A stretch of 54,067 nt of DNA, from assembly GCF_009495355.1 (NCBI RefSeq), contig NZ_VZAD01000052.1, positions 1 to 54,067 on the forward strand, given 5' to 3'. Positions within the stretch are counted from its first letter, which is position 1, and every line of letters starts with the position of its first letter. The position numbers and the translations under genes were made by a program. Below are positions 45,006-53,381 of the stretch, piece after piece. Below the pieces are notes generated by a model, which had not been told where the DNA came from, made no database searches, and was given only the letters and a program-made list of their open reading frames with translations. Source of the stretch: Segatella copri (GTDB taxonomy: Bacteria; Bacteroidota; Bacteroidia; Bacteroidales; Bacteroidaceae).

Positions 45006-46244
45006 ATGAATTATCAGAATCTATTCAAGATAGCCATCAGGGCGATCGCAGCCAACAAGATGCGGTCGTTTCTCACGGCTTTGGGAATCATTATAGGTAT
45101 TGCTGCCGTCATCACCATGCTCGCTATCGGACAGGGCAGCAAGGCAAGCATCAAGGCCAACATCGCCGAGATGGGAAGCAATATGATCATGATTTCGCCG
45201 GGTGCCGACATGAGGGGCGGTGTGAGACAGGACGCCTCTGCCATGGAGACCCTCAAACAGGCTGACTATCAGACTATCAAGGACGAGTGCAACTACATCT
45301 CTGCCATCTCGCCTACCGTCAACAGCAGCGGTCAATGGATCAACGGCAACAACAATACGCAAAGTTCCATCTACGGTGTGAACCAAGACTACCTGAGCAT
45401 CCGACAGCTCAAGGTGGCCGACGGTGAGATGTTTACCGACAACGACATCAAGGCGGCTGCCAAGGTGTGCATCCTGGGACAGACTGTGGTGGATTATCTC
45501 TTCCCCGACGGCAGCGACCCCGTGGGCAAGGTGGTGCGATTCAACAGCATCCCATTCCGTGTGGTGGGTGTGCTGAAGAAGAAGGGCTACAACTCCATGG
45601 GCATGGACCAGGACGACCTGGTGCTGGCGCCCTACACCACCGTGATGAAACGCATCCTGGCCCAAACCTACTTAGGCGGCATCGTCTGCTCGGCGATTAC
45701 CGAGGAAGCTTCGCAACCGGCTCAAGACCAGATAACGGAGATCCTGCGACGCAACCATAAGCTCAAGGACGCCACCGATACGACCGAGGCAGACGAGGAC
45801 GATTTCAACATCCGTTCGCAGGAGGAGATTTCGAGCATGATGAACTCCACCATGTCGACCATCACCATCCTTCTTGGTTCTGTGGCAGGCATCTCGCTCC
45901 TCGTGGGCGGTATCGGCATCATGAACATCATGTATGTGAGTGTGACGGAGCGCACCCGTGAGATTGGTCTGCGCATGAGCGTGGGAGCACGTGGTGTCGA
46001 CATCCTCAACCAGTTCCTCATCGAGGCCATCCTGCTGAGTGTGACGGGCGGTGTGATAGGTGTGCTGTTGGGAGTCAGTCTGTCGGTAGGACTGCAACAG
46101 TTCCTGCACGTAGCCACGCAGATAGAGCCCTGGAGCATCATCATGAGCTTTGCTGTTTGTACCTTCACAGGTGTCTTCTTCGGCTGGTATCCTGCCAAGA
46201 AAGCTGCCCGCCTCGACCCTATCGAAGCCATCAGATACGAATAA
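45006..46244 (+). CDS. MacB-type ABC transporter permease
   Basis: A 412-residue FtsX/MacB permease with a first membrane helix (ALGIIIGIAAVITMLAIG), a periplasmic MacB core domain of about 220 residues, and three C-terminal helices (ILLGSVAGISLLVGGIGIMN onwards). It works by mechanotransmission with the ATPase, MacA and TolC, typically exporting peptides, toxins or macrolides. The substrate is unknown. The ATG at 45006 is chosen because an ATG at 45001 leads directly to a stop. Confidence 0.93.
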   Translation: MNYQNLFKIAIRAIAANKMRSFLTALGIIIGIAAVITMLAIGQGSKASIKANIAEMGSNMIMISPGADMRGGVRQDASAMETLKQADYQTIKDECNYISAISPTVNSSGQWINGNNNTQSSIYGVNQDYLSIRQLKVADGEMFTDNDIKAAAKVCILGQTVVDYLFPDGSDPVGKVVRFNSIPFRVVGVLKKKGYNSMGMDQDDLVLAPYTTVMKRILAQTYLGGIVCSAITEEASQPAQDQITEILRRNHKLKDATDTTEADEDDFNIRSQEEISSMMNSTMSTITILLGSVAGISLLVGGIGIMNIMYVSVTERTREIGLRMSVGARGVDILNQFLIEAILLSVTGGVIGVLLGVSLSVGLQQFLHVATQIEPWSIIMSFAVCTFTGVFFGWYPAKKAARLDPIEAIRYE

Positions 46245-46257
46245 AAATCTCTCGCTA

Positions 46258-46300
46258 TTCTGCACAATAATTTCCCAATTGGGACGTTATTGTAGCAGAA
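46258..46300. promoter_or_regulatory. Complex palindrome between the efflux operon and the LytTR gene
   Basis: TTCTGC-A-CAATAA-TTT-CCCAATTGGG-ACG-TTATTG-TA-GCAGAA is symmetric over 43 bases with a 10-base central palindrome. It lies 25 bases before the regulator start at 46325. There is no T run, so an operator or leader hairpin is more likely than a terminator. Confidence 0.55.
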
Positions 46301-46324
46301 AAGAACAAAAAACCACTATAAAAC

Positions 46325-47032
46325 ATGATACTAAACTGTGTCGTTATTGACGATGACCCAGAGGCTCTGAACCAGATAACGAGCCACATCAAGCGTACAC
46401 CAACCCTACAACTTATTGGTGCTTATACCAGTGCGCGGGAGGCTGTAAGAGACGTGAGGAACGGACATGTCGACGTGCTCTACCTTGCCATACAGATGCC
46501 CGAACTGAGCGGCATTGAGTTTGCCCGTCTCGTGCCCGAGAGTTGCCGTCTGGTCTTCACCACGGCCTACAAGGAGTATGCCTTCGACGGTATCAAGGCT
46601 GGAGCTGCCGACTATCTGCTCAAACCCATCAGTTTCGAAGACTTTCAGGAGTCGTACAAGCGAGTGAGGGCTACCTTTGACGAATACCAGTTGCAGGACC
46701 CGATAGAGCGCGACCGCTGTTTAGTAGCCAGGGTTGAGAATAAGTTTGTCCGCATCGACCTCGACGATATTCTCTACATCGAGAGCATGAACGACTATGT
46801 GCGTTTCCATCTCACACAGGGCCGTAAGGTCACGACCTTCTCCAACCTCAAGCGACTGGAGAGCCGTCTGCCCCGCCAGCAGTTCAAGCGCATCCATCGT
46901 TCTTTCATCGCCAACCTCTGCCGCATGGACTCCATCGGTCACATGCGCATCTTTTATGGCGAGACCAGCATCCCTATCTCTGATTCCTACAAGGATGCCG
47001 TCTACCAGTTCGTCAACTCGCATTTAGCATAA
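46325..47032 (+). CDS. LytTR response regulator with altered receiver
   Basis: A 235-residue regulator. The receiver (about 1-120) keeps the acidic pair D10/D11, the threonine in FTTAYKEYAF and the lysine in LLKPISF. However, the usual phosphoacceptor Asp is Ala55 (VLYLAIQMPELSG instead of ..LDIQMP). A GCC codon stands where GAC would be expected. The LytTR DNA-binding domain follows (about 137-232, VRIDLDDILYIESMNDYVRF). It follows the efflux operon by 80 bases and no histidine kinase is adjacent. It probably regulates without phosphorylation, or the change is inactivating. Confidence 0.9.
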   Translation: MILNCVVIDDDPEALNQITSHIKRTPTLQLIGAYTSAREAVRDVRNGHVDVLYLAIQMPELSGIEFARLVPESCRLVFTTAYKEYAFDGIKAGAADYLLKPISFEDFQESYKRVRATFDEYQLQDPIERDRCLVARVENKFVRIDLDDILYIESMNDYVRFHLTQGRKVTTFSNLKRLESRLPRQQFKRIHRSFIANLCRMDSIGHMRIFYGETSIPISDSYKDAVYQFVNSHLA

Positions 47033-47165
47033 GGGAAGGAGATTCTTTGGGGGAAATTTGATGAGAAGATTAAAAGTTTAGTGAATTATCGTTCTCTTTG
47101 GTTACAGGAATTTATTGTAAAACCAAGTTGTCTGAACTATTTTAGCAAGAAAACTCTGTAAAAAC

Positions 47166-47196
47166 TTGGACCATAATAAATAATATTGTATATTTG
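47166..47196 (+). promoter_or_regulatory. Promoter of the MntA/HepT pair
   Basis: TTG at 47166-47168, 20 bases, TATATTTG at 47189-47196. The start point near 47203 makes the ATG at 47216 the first usable one, since an ATG at 47205 stops after four codons. Confidence 0.6.
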
Positions 47197-47215
47197 TGGC
47201 AAAAATGAAAAGACA

Positions 47216-47509
47216 ATGAAGACAACAAACGATTATATTACTATACTTCGCAAATACCTCAGCACCAAAGCGGATGCTTATGGCATTACAAAGATTGGTA
47301 TCTTTGGGTCTGTGGCAAGAAATGAACAGACAGAAGACAGCGACGTTGATGTTTGTGTCGAAATGAAAAAGCCGGACTTATTTATATTAGTTCACATCAA
47401 AGAAGAACTGCAAGAACTTTTTGGTAAGCCAGTAGATATTGTTAGATTACGCAACAATATGAACCCAATGCTTTTAAAGCAAATTAAAAGAGACGGAATC
47501 TATGCATGA
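47216..47509 (+). CDS. mntA: MntA-type minimal nucleotidyltransferase (antitoxin)
   Basis: A 97-residue protein with the motif GSVARNEQTEDSDVDVCVE (G31-S32, D43, D45), the GSx10DxD signature of MNT nucleotidyltransferases. In the MntA/HepT systems this enzyme neutralises the HEPN toxin by AMPylating a tyrosine. The gene overlaps the HEPN gene by 8 bases, the standard arrangement. It was probably acquired with its partner. Confidence 0.9.
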   Translation: MKTTNDYITILRKYLSTKADAYGITKIGIFGSVARNEQTEDSDVDVCVEMKKPDLFILVHIKEELQELFGKPVDIVRLRNNMNPMLLKQIKRDGIYA

Positions 47510-47870
47510 CGAAGAACTCTTATACTATTCACTCAAACGAATAGCTTCAACTATAGAAAGAATCATCAACAACTCCAAATCTATTGATGATTCGCAATAT
47601 TATGTCTGTACTCCTGCTGGTATGGAACGTCTTGAAAGTACCTGCATGTTGCTTCTCGCAATAGGCGAAAGTATAAAGGGAATTGATAAGATGACCCAAA
47701 AACAACTTCTTCCTAATTACCCTGATGTAGATTGGAAAGGAGCTATGGGTATCCGTGATATTATTGCTCACCACTATTTTGACATAGATGAATCTATTGT
47801 CTATGATGTAGTCAAAAACAAACTCCCGGGAATGTTAGAAACAATTAATAAGATTATAGAAGAAATATAA
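47502..47870 (+). CDS. hepT: HepT-type HEPN ribonuclease (toxin)
   Basis: A 122-residue all-helical protein of the DUF86/HEPN family. The catalytic Rx4H motif is R85-DIIA-H90, followed by H91 and Y92, the RxxxxHxY tyrosine modified by MntA. It cleaves RNA when not held in check. The position directly behind mntA supports the pair assignment. The region after it converges with the HAD phosphatase gene. Confidence 0.9.
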   Translation: MHDEELLYYSLKRIASTIERIINNSKSIDDSQYYVCTPAGMERLESTCMLLLAIGESIKGIDKMTQKQLLPNYPDVDWKGAMGIRDIIAHHYFDIDESIVYDVVKNKLPGMLETINKIIEEI

Positions 47871-47884
47871 AACATATGTCTTAA

Positions 47885-47946
47885 CTCCCGAAGGAGATTC
47901 CCCCAGAAAAGCCTTTCCTTTCAGAAAGGAAAAATTTCTTCGGGAG
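47885..47946. terminator. Bidirectional hairpin region between hepT and the HAD gene
   Basis: CTCCCGAAG (47885-47893) pairs with CTTCGGGAG (47938-47946), and an inner TTTCCTTTCAGAAAGGAAA hairpin lies within. It overlaps the last codons of the HAD gene and may end both convergent transcripts. Confidence 0.5.
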
Positions 47947-48595
47947 AGTGAACGAAAGTTGTGGCGCCATGATCCACGAGGAATTCTTTGTCACGGAAAC
48001 CCCATAACACGCTGATACAAGGCATTTTGCAGTTGCGGGCAGTCATGATGTCGACGTCGCTGTCGCCAATGTACACTGCGCCAACCCTGTCGGCATCCAA
48101 CTGGCGCAGGGCTTCCTCTACCGTGTCGGGCGCAGGCTTCTTCCTGATGTTCTCACGCTCTCCTATCGCCACATCCACCAGGTCGCCAAAGAAATGACGG
48201 CAGAGCGCTTGCGTGGCAGCATAGAACTTGTTGCTCACCACAGCCACTTTCTTGTTTCTCTCCTTCAGTCTGCTCAACAGATCCATGATGCCGGGATAAG
48301 GCTTGGTGGTGTCGAGGTTGTGCTCCATATAATGCTTTCTGAAGTCGGCATAGGTCTTGTCGAAGAGCGGATTGCTGTCGCCCTGAGGAATGGCACGCTC
48401 CATGAGCTTGCGCACGCCGTTGCCCACAAATCTCCTGACGTCGTCGACAGAGTGCTCCTCCATACCGTTGGTGCGAAGGGCGTAGTTGCAGCTCGCAGCC
48501 AGGTCGTCGAGTGTGGAGAGCAACGTGCCGTCCAGGTCGAAGACATACGTATCATATTCCCTTATTCCTTCTTTATAATCCTTTGTTTCCATCAT
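47921..48595 (-). CDS. HAD-family phosphatase (phosphoglycolate phosphatase-like)
   Basis: A 224-residue HAD hydrolase with motif I FDLDGTLLST, motif II VVSNK, motif III lysine in KKPAPDT, and motif IV GDSDVDIMTA. The helical cap inserted after motif I is of the phosphoglycolate phosphatase (Gph/PpaX) kind. The substrate is probably a small phosphate ester. A -7-like TAACTTTG (48623-48616) lies upstream. It is divergent from mltG. Confidence 0.88.
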   Translation of the reverse strand: MMETKDYKEGIREYDTYVFDLDGTLLSTLDDLAASCNYALRTNGMEEHSVDDVRRFVGNGVRKLMERAIPQGDSNPLFDKTYADFRKHYMEHNLDTTKPYPGIMDLLSRLKERNKKVAVVSNKFYAATQALCRHFFGDLVDVAIGERENIRKKPAPDTVEEALRQLDADRVGAVYIGDSDVDIMTARNCKMPCISVLWGFRDKEFLVDHGATTFVHSPEEIFPF

Positions 48596-48694
48596 TTTTC
48601 TGTTATTGAACTTTGCAAAGTTACGTCAATCTTATCGAAATAATAAGGAATTAACCTATTTTTACCTATACTTGAATAATATAAGCCCAATAAT

Positions 48695-48725
48695 TTTGTC
48701 AATTCCACGAATAAATGTACTTTTG
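48695..48725 (+). promoter_or_regulatory. Promoter of mltG
   Basis: TTTG at 48695-48698, 19 bases, TACTTTTG at 48718-48725. Transcription starts near 48732, supporting the ATG at 48760. Confidence 0.7.
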
Positions 48726-48759
48726 CAGCGAAATTCATGCACAAAAACAAAACACAAAA

Positions 48760-49818
48760 ATGAAGAAAAAACAAAGCAAGACCGCTTACAAATTTTATTT
48801 CTATGGCGCCTTGGTGTGCCTCGTGGCGGTAATCGTCATTACTTATATCTATGGCTTTTCCTCATTCTCGAAAAGCGAGAAGACAGAATATGTCTATATT
48901 GACGAAGACGACAATATAGACTCCGTTTATCATAAGCTCGCGCCGATAGCCCGCGCCATCCCGATGCAGGCTTTCCGCACCCTTACCCATCACTCCGAAT
49001 ACGCCGAGCATATTCGCACGGGTCGCTATGCCATCCATCCCGGTGACGGTTCGCTCAAGACATGGCGCCACCTGAAGAACGGACTCCAGGAACCCGTCAA
49101 CCTGACCGTTCCATCGGTCCGGACACTCGACAAACTCGCAGCTGAGTTGGGACGCAAGCTGATGCTCGACAGCGCTACCATCAGCCATGCCCTTACCGAC
49201 GAGGCCACCTGCGAGAAGTATGGCTACGACACGGCCACCATCGCCTGTATGTTTATCCCCAACACCTACGACATCTACTGGAACGTGTCGCTCGACAAAC
49301 TGCTCAGTCGCATGAAGAAGGAGTCGGATAAGTTCTGGAACTTTGAGCGCACACAGAAAGCGAAGAACATGAACCTCACCCCGCAGCAGGTCATCACCCT
49401 GGCAAGTATCGTGGACGAGGAGACTGCCAACGACGGTGAGAAACCGATGATTGCGGGCATGTACTACAACCGTCTGATGCTTCGCAATGCCGAATATCCT
49501 GAGGGAATGCCTCTTCAGGCCGATCCTACCATCAAGTTCGCCTGGAAGCGTTTCGACCTGAAGCGCATCTACAACAACTTGCTCAGCATCCGCAGCCCCT
49601 ACAACACCTATCGCAACCCAGGACTGCCTCCAGGGCCTATCCGCATCCCTACTGTTGCCGGCATTGATGCCGTGCTCAACCACATCCATCACGACTATCT
49701 CTACATGTGTGCGAAGGAGGACTTCAGCGGCACCCACAACTTTGCCCGCACTTACTCCGAGCACCTCGACAACGCAGCCAAATACTCAAAGGCACTCAAC
49801 GAGAGAGGAATCAAATAA
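48760..49818 (+). CDS. mltG: Endolytic murein transglycosylase MltG
   Basis: Cuts nascent peptidoglycan strands near the inner membrane. From the ATG at 48760 it has 352 residues: one N-terminal membrane helix (YFYGALVCLVAVIVITYI), a LysM-like subdomain and the YceG catalytic domain with the general-acid Glu in ASIVDEET and the GLPPGPIRIPTVAGI motif. The frame is open to 48715 but the promoter excludes that start. A terminator follows at 49949-49987. Confidence 0.93.
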   Translation: MKKKQSKTAYKFYFYGALVCLVAVIVITYIYGFSSFSKSEKTEYVYIDEDDNIDSVYHKLAPIARAIPMQAFRTLTHHSEYAEHIRTGRYAIHPGDGSLKTWRHLKNGLQEPVNLTVPSVRTLDKLAAELGRKLMLDSATISHALTDEATCEKYGYDTATIACMFIPNTYDIYWNVSLDKLLSRMKKESDKFWNFERTQKAKNMNLTPQQVITLASIVDEETANDGEKPMIAGMYYNRLMLRNAEYPEGMPLQADPTIKFAWKRFDLKRIYNNLLSIRSPYNTYRNPGLPPGPIRIPTVAGIDAVLNHIHHDYLYMCAKEDFSGTHNFARTYSEHLDNAAKYSKALNERGIK

Positions 49819-49948
49819 ATAATCCCCCACTCACATCTCTTAACAAGCTTTCAAAGACACAGCAGCCTCTTACATCCGCAAGATGAGCGATGGCATCATT
49901 GAGAGCACGTTCCCCACCATAGGGCATTCTCTATGCGGGTCGACAAAA

Positions 49949-49987
49949 AAAAGGCAGTTGCAAGCACCATAGCCTGCAACTGCCTTT
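49949..49987. terminator. Bidirectional terminator between mltG and the micropeptide gene
   Basis: AAAGGCAGTTGCA pairs with TGCAACTGCCTTT (13 bp), with an A run to the left. It can stop mltG transcripts from the left and the minus-strand micropeptide transcript from the right. The 49819-49948 stretch before it contains no convincing gene. Confidence 0.85.
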
Positions 49988-50025
49988 CGTATTTTGTAAA
50001 ATTAATAACTTACTTTAGTTCCATA

Positions 50026-50115
50026 TTACTCACCGAGATGCATCTTTTTGTTGATTACTACAATCTCAGCAAATGTGATAGCTAAAACTACCAATGTCAT
50101 TCCAAAAATCATCAT
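50026..50115 (-). CDS. 29-residue single-pass membrane micropeptide
   Basis: The minus strand from the ATG at 50115 encodes MMIFGMTLVVLAITFAEIVV followed by INKKMHLGE and a stop. This is one hydrophobic helix with a short charged tail, the usual form of bacterial regulatory or subunit-type membrane micropeptides. A GAAAGGG purine run lies about 10 bases upstream, a promoter lies at 50167-50198 and a terminator at 49949-49987, so it forms a complete transcription unit. No family is recognised and it is not next to a known membrane complex. Confidence 0.55.
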   Translation of the reverse strand: MMIFGMTLVVLAITFAEIVVINKKMHLGE

Positions 50116-50166
50116 AATTGTTACCCTTTCTTTACTTTAATTATCGTTATTCAATCTTTTCAAGTG

Positions 50167-50198
50167 CAAAGGTAATACCTTTTTGTGTTCGCACACAA
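50167..50198 (-). promoter_or_regulatory. Promoter of the micropeptide gene
   Basis: A TTG at 50198-50196, 21 bases, TACCTTTG at 50174-50167 on the minus strand. It leaves a leader of about 45 bases. Confidence 0.55.
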
Positions 50199-50282
50199 CA
50201 TTTCTGTCTTTTTCTTCTTAAAAGGCATGAAAAATTGATTTCTGTCAATTACTTCCCCTCTGAAATGCCAAAATGACACGTG

Positions 50283-51053
50283 TCACTCCTCCCTGTTCTG
50301 CCTCTCTGACAATATCATCCGAATCAATTCCTCATTGGCCTCATTGTCAATACTTGCATCCTTCACTTCGGTGGCATAATCAAGCATATTGGAACACTCG
50401 CCAGTGATATCCACTCCCATCACTCTCTCGTGAGCATAGACGATACGCAGAACAGCCTGCAGCTCCATAAGGGTCATGTTGCCATTGCTCCAGTTGGTGA
50501 CGGCATCATCAGTCCTCAGCACATCCTTGTCGATAGAGATATATACGGGTTCATGTATCAGCTTACCAGCCTTGGAGGGCCAAGCCTGATGATGGTCGAT
50601 TTCCGACTCACTGTAGAACAGCACCTTGCTCCTGAGTGCAGCCGGTATTTGAGACATGAGTTCGTCGGATACGCCAACGAGGATGATGTGTCTCACAAAA
50701 GGATTGGACTTTAAGACATCCGTCACCCAACCGCCACACGAAACCAAGCCTTCCCATTGAGGCTGTTGCATATCCGGGTGATGATCAAAGACTATCAGAG
50801 AGAAAGGTTCCTGCAGCCGTGACACCCAGTATTCGGTAAGATAATGGAAATCTCCTGAGTCCAGGAAATGAATGGCTTTAGAAGGGTATGGGGCCAACCT
50901 GCGATGAAGTTTCTCCCTGCCTTCCTCATCGCAATAGCAGTCCACTCCTTTCAGGTCCTTACAATCTACACAGATGATATTACGACTTGAAGCAAACGCC
51001 TCAAAATCATATACTCCCGAAAAATCCAAAACTATAATAGGTAACTTGTTCAC
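50283..51053 (-). CDS. Arginase/deacetylase-fold protein
   Basis: A 256-residue cytoplasmic protein with the metal motifs of the ureohydrolase fold: IVFDHHPDM (the DxHxD-like loop) and YISIDKDVL (SxDxD-like). Further segments are GGWVTDVLKSNP and VMGVDITGE. Sequence between motifs differs from true arginases and agmatinases, so the substrate is uncertain. The motif set is complete enough to expect a binuclear metal site. It stands alone between the micropeptide and the Rpn-type gene. Confidence 0.75.
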   Translation of the reverse strand: MNKLPIIVLDFSGVYDFEAFASSRNIICVDCKDLKGVDCYCDEEGREKLHRRLAPYPSKAIHFLDSGDFHYLTEYWVSRLQEPFSLIVFDHHPDMQQPQWEGLVSCGGWVTDVLKSNPFVRHIILVGVSDELMSQIPAALRSKVLFYSESEIDHHQAWPSKAGKLIHEPVYISIDKDVLRTDDAVTNWSNGNMTLMELQAVLRIVYAHERVMGVDITGECSNMLDYATEVKDASIDNEANEELIRMILSERQNREE

Positions 51054-51133
51054 AATTATAATATGATTAACTGATGATTATTGTTATCTAAACTTCGGAG
51101 CAAAGAAACCTTTCAGTCTTGCGAATCTATCAT

Positions 51134-52021
51134 CTACATCTCCGCTTTCAGCTGCTGTATCATTTGTGCCGACAGCCCAGTTATTTCCATAACAGTCGCT
51201 TCATCCATACCCTTTGTCAGCATCTTCTTGGCAATCTCAAGACTTTTCTTTTCCATTCCTTTTTCCATTCCTTCAGCAATACCTTCACGTTTGGCGGTGT
51301 CTACGGAATTCTTGATGTCGCGATACGCTATCTTACTGGCCTCGTACTCCCTCAATTCCTGCGGAGTAAACTTGGCAATCTCGGCTTCCTCGAAGAGGCG
51401 GTCGAAGACCTTGTCGCATAACTCCTTAGGGCGCTGGGTAAGCTTGTAGAGATTCTTCAGCGCATAGAGCCACTTGTCGTAAAGCGTCTCCAGTTCCTCC
51501 AGCGATTTGTTAAACTTGGCTATTTCTACATAGATGAACTCCAGCTTGTCGTAAAACACTTTATGAGTGGCGGTATCGCACAGCTGTACACTATGGCGGA
51601 TTTTTTCCTTTTCGAAGGCTTCCTCGTTCATGTCGAAGTTGAGCAGGGCAACGGTATATACGTAGTTGAGTTTAAAGTCCCAATCCTTCCCCTTTGGTGC
51701 CTGCTCACGGATAGGGAATGTGGAATAGAACAGGGAGCGGTCCTTGAAATATGTCTGATAGGCATTCTGCATTTCTACGATGAACTTCTCGCCGTTTTCG
51801 CCCTCGCAATATACGTCGAAGATGGCTTTGCGGTCGGTGTAGACGTCTCCCACATGCTCAGGGTTGAGATACGAAACGTCCTTCACAACCTGTTTGCCAT
51901 CAAACAAGCTGTTGAGAAAACAAATCAGCAAATCCTTGTTTATTGCTGTTCCAAAAATTCGCTTGAAGCCGAAGTCGGTCAGCAAGCTGATATATCTTTC
52001 TTCTACCTGTCTCATACGCAT
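51134..52021 (-). CDS. Rpn-family recombination-promoting nuclease
   Basis: A 295-residue PD-(D/E)xK nuclease of the Rpn/transposase_31 type. The N-terminal half has LLTDFGFKRIFG, DRKAIFDVYCEGENGEKFIV and EMQNAYQ, which hold the catalytic D..ExQ residues. The C-terminus is a charged helix with MEKGMEKK-like repeats and ends in an ITGLSAQMIQQL helix. These genes are common in multiple copies in Bacteroidota and promote RecA-independent DNA exchange in E. coli. A promoter at 52086-52117 drives it. Confidence 0.9.
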   Translation of the reverse strand: MRMRQVEERYISLLTDFGFKRIFGTAINKDLLICFLNSLFDGKQVVKDVSYLNPEHVGDVYTDRKAIFDVYCEGENGEKFIVEMQNAYQTYFKDRSLFYSTFPIREQAPKGKDWDFKLNYVYTVALLNFDMNEEAFEKEKIRHSVQLCDTATHKVFYDKLEFIYVEIAKFNKSLEELETLYDKWLYALKNLYKLTQRPKELCDKVFDRLFEEAEIAKFTPQELREYEASKIAYRDIKNSVDTAKREGIAEGMEKGMEKKSLEIAKKMLTKGMDEATVMEITGLSAQMIQQLKAEM

Positions 52022-52085
52022 TTCTTTTTATTCCTTTGCAGGGATACGTTTTGATTCCTTTGTCTTGATAAGTTTTATTCTTTTG

Positions 52086-52117
52086 CAAAGATACTCTGAA
52101 ATTTAGTAACTTCCAAA
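52086..52117 (-). promoter_or_regulatory. Promoter of the Rpn gene
   Basis: TTTG at 52117-52114, 20 bases, TATCTTTG at 52093-52086 on the minus strand: a full consensus. Confidence 0.75.
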
Positions 52118-52239
52118 TATTTAGGCTGTTTTTTAGCTAAAATGAGTAAGCATGCTGGTTAATATCAATCATACAGGAGGGCGTGCTGCTTGAATTCATT
52201 TGCCCTGGGCTTTGAGGGGTCGTAAACCTGGCGCCCTGA

Positions 52240-52536
52240 ACCAACGGTCACCGGCGCATAGCGGAATTGAAAATCCCTACGCTCATCGCCGATTTCTGCA
52301 CCTAATACGCTCCGCATCCGAACAAGACGGTCATCTACTACTATGATGCCACAGCCCCTGGCTCTAACTATGCCGTGAACGACCAGGACTTTCATTGGGT
52401 GGTTGTCCATGAGTTTGAGCGCCACGGCTGGCAGGTCATTGACGTGTACCTCGGCAACCCGATGCGCCACGATGATATATCGGCTGCGAGAAGTTCCCAC
52501 AGCACGATTTGTATCCAATTGCTATTGGTGGAGTGA
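52240..52536 (+). pseudogene. Decayed fragment resembling a phage terminase large-subunit C-terminal domain
   Basis: One frame reads RRIAELKIPTLIADFCT, an in-frame TAA at 52303-52305, then YAPHPNKTVIYYYDATAPGS and DVYLGNPMRHDD. From memory this is like the RNase-H-like nuclease part of terminase large subunits in Bacteroidota prophages (LISDFC..YY..NKTVIYYYD). Both the stop and the lack of the ATPase half make it a remnant. The local base composition is more GC-rich than its neighbours. The rest of the 52022-52640 gap has only promoters. Confidence 0.45.
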
Positions 52537-52572
52537 GATAAGCAATATTTTACGTTAATAAGTCTTTAAACA

Positions 52573-52604
52573 TTTGGAATTTCTGCAAATAAATGCTATT
52601 TTTG
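52573..52604 (+). promoter_or_regulatory. Promoter of the 206-residue secreted protein gene
   Basis: TTTG at 52573-52576, 20 bases, TATTTTTG at 52597-52604: a full consensus, about 37 bases before the ATG. Confidence 0.75.
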
Positions 52605-52640
52605 TAAATCAAATAATAATTTATACCTAATAAAACGAGA

Positions 52641-53261
52641 ATGAATATGAAGAAGATTTTAACAATGCTATTTGCCTTGTTGTTTGCATTTACAATGCAA
52701 GCACAGAATATCAAGTTAACACTGAACAATGGTCAAACAGTGAGTGGAAACACTAAATCTTTGTTTATGTACGACAATGGAAGTGAAATCCGTGTTAAAG
52801 ATAAAAAGAATGGTGAGCATAAAGATTACAAATCGTCTGAGATAAAAGAAGTAAAGTATTTCGACGAGAAAGGAAAAGAATGGATTACATTCGTTCCTCT
52901 GATGGCGCAAAAAACTATGCCGAGCGTTTGGGTCAAAAGTCCAAAACCATACAAAGAACCTGTATTTATGATTCCTTTATATGAGGGAAAGAGAGCTACT
53001 GCATATATGCATCCAATTACCACCCAGACCAATACCAAGAATTTACAAATAACTGGAGGTGGCTGCATTTATTATTTTAAGGTTAAGGGTGAGGATGTCG
53101 CCAGAGCTTTTTGGATGTCATCTGCCATTGGTGTGAAAGCAATGTTGAAAATTGTCTTCAAAGACTTTCCTGAAATGAAGCCTATTATTAAGGAGCTTGA
53201 TACAGACAAGTTTTATGAAGATCCGACTATGCTCATAAAGAAGTTTGACGAGGCGAAATAA
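52641..53261 (+). CDS. Secreted protein of unknown function
   Basis: A 206-residue exported protein: signal peptide MNMKKILTMLFALLFAFTMQ, then a beta-rich start (IKLTLNNGQTVSGNTKSLFM) resembling small Sm-like or SH3-like modules seen in Bacteroidota secreted proteins, and a helical end. No family is recognised. It is AT-rich relative to the efflux operon. It has its own promoter and may be read with the lipoprotein gene that follows about 120 bases later. Confidence 0.65.
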   Translation: MNMKKILTMLFALLFAFTMQAQNIKLTLNNGQTVSGNTKSLFMYDNGSEIRVKDKKNGEHKDYKSSEIKEVKYFDEKGKEWITFVPLMAQKTMPSVWVKSPKPYKEPVFMIPLYEGKRATAYMHPITTQTNTKNLQITGGGCIYYFKVKGEDVARAFWMSSAIGVKAMLKIVFKDFPEMKPIIKELDTDKFYEDPTMLIKKFDEAK

Positions 53262-53381
53262 TGTACGTTACAAATTTCTTTAGAGAAATATAATGAAGCG
53301 GAATAAAATAATTGCTACATCACTCCTTGAATGAGAAAAAACAGTACCTTTGCGAACAAGAATTCAAAACAAATTATAGAT

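Noticed and set aside
49819..49948. Possible gene remnant after mltG (frame containing RKMSDGIIEST)
   Set aside because: The open stretch is about 40 codons with no recognisable family and no start signal.
52165..52518. 117-codon minus-strand open frame
   Set aside because: It is antisense to the decayed terminase-like fragment, whose plus-strand peptide is the more protein-like one.
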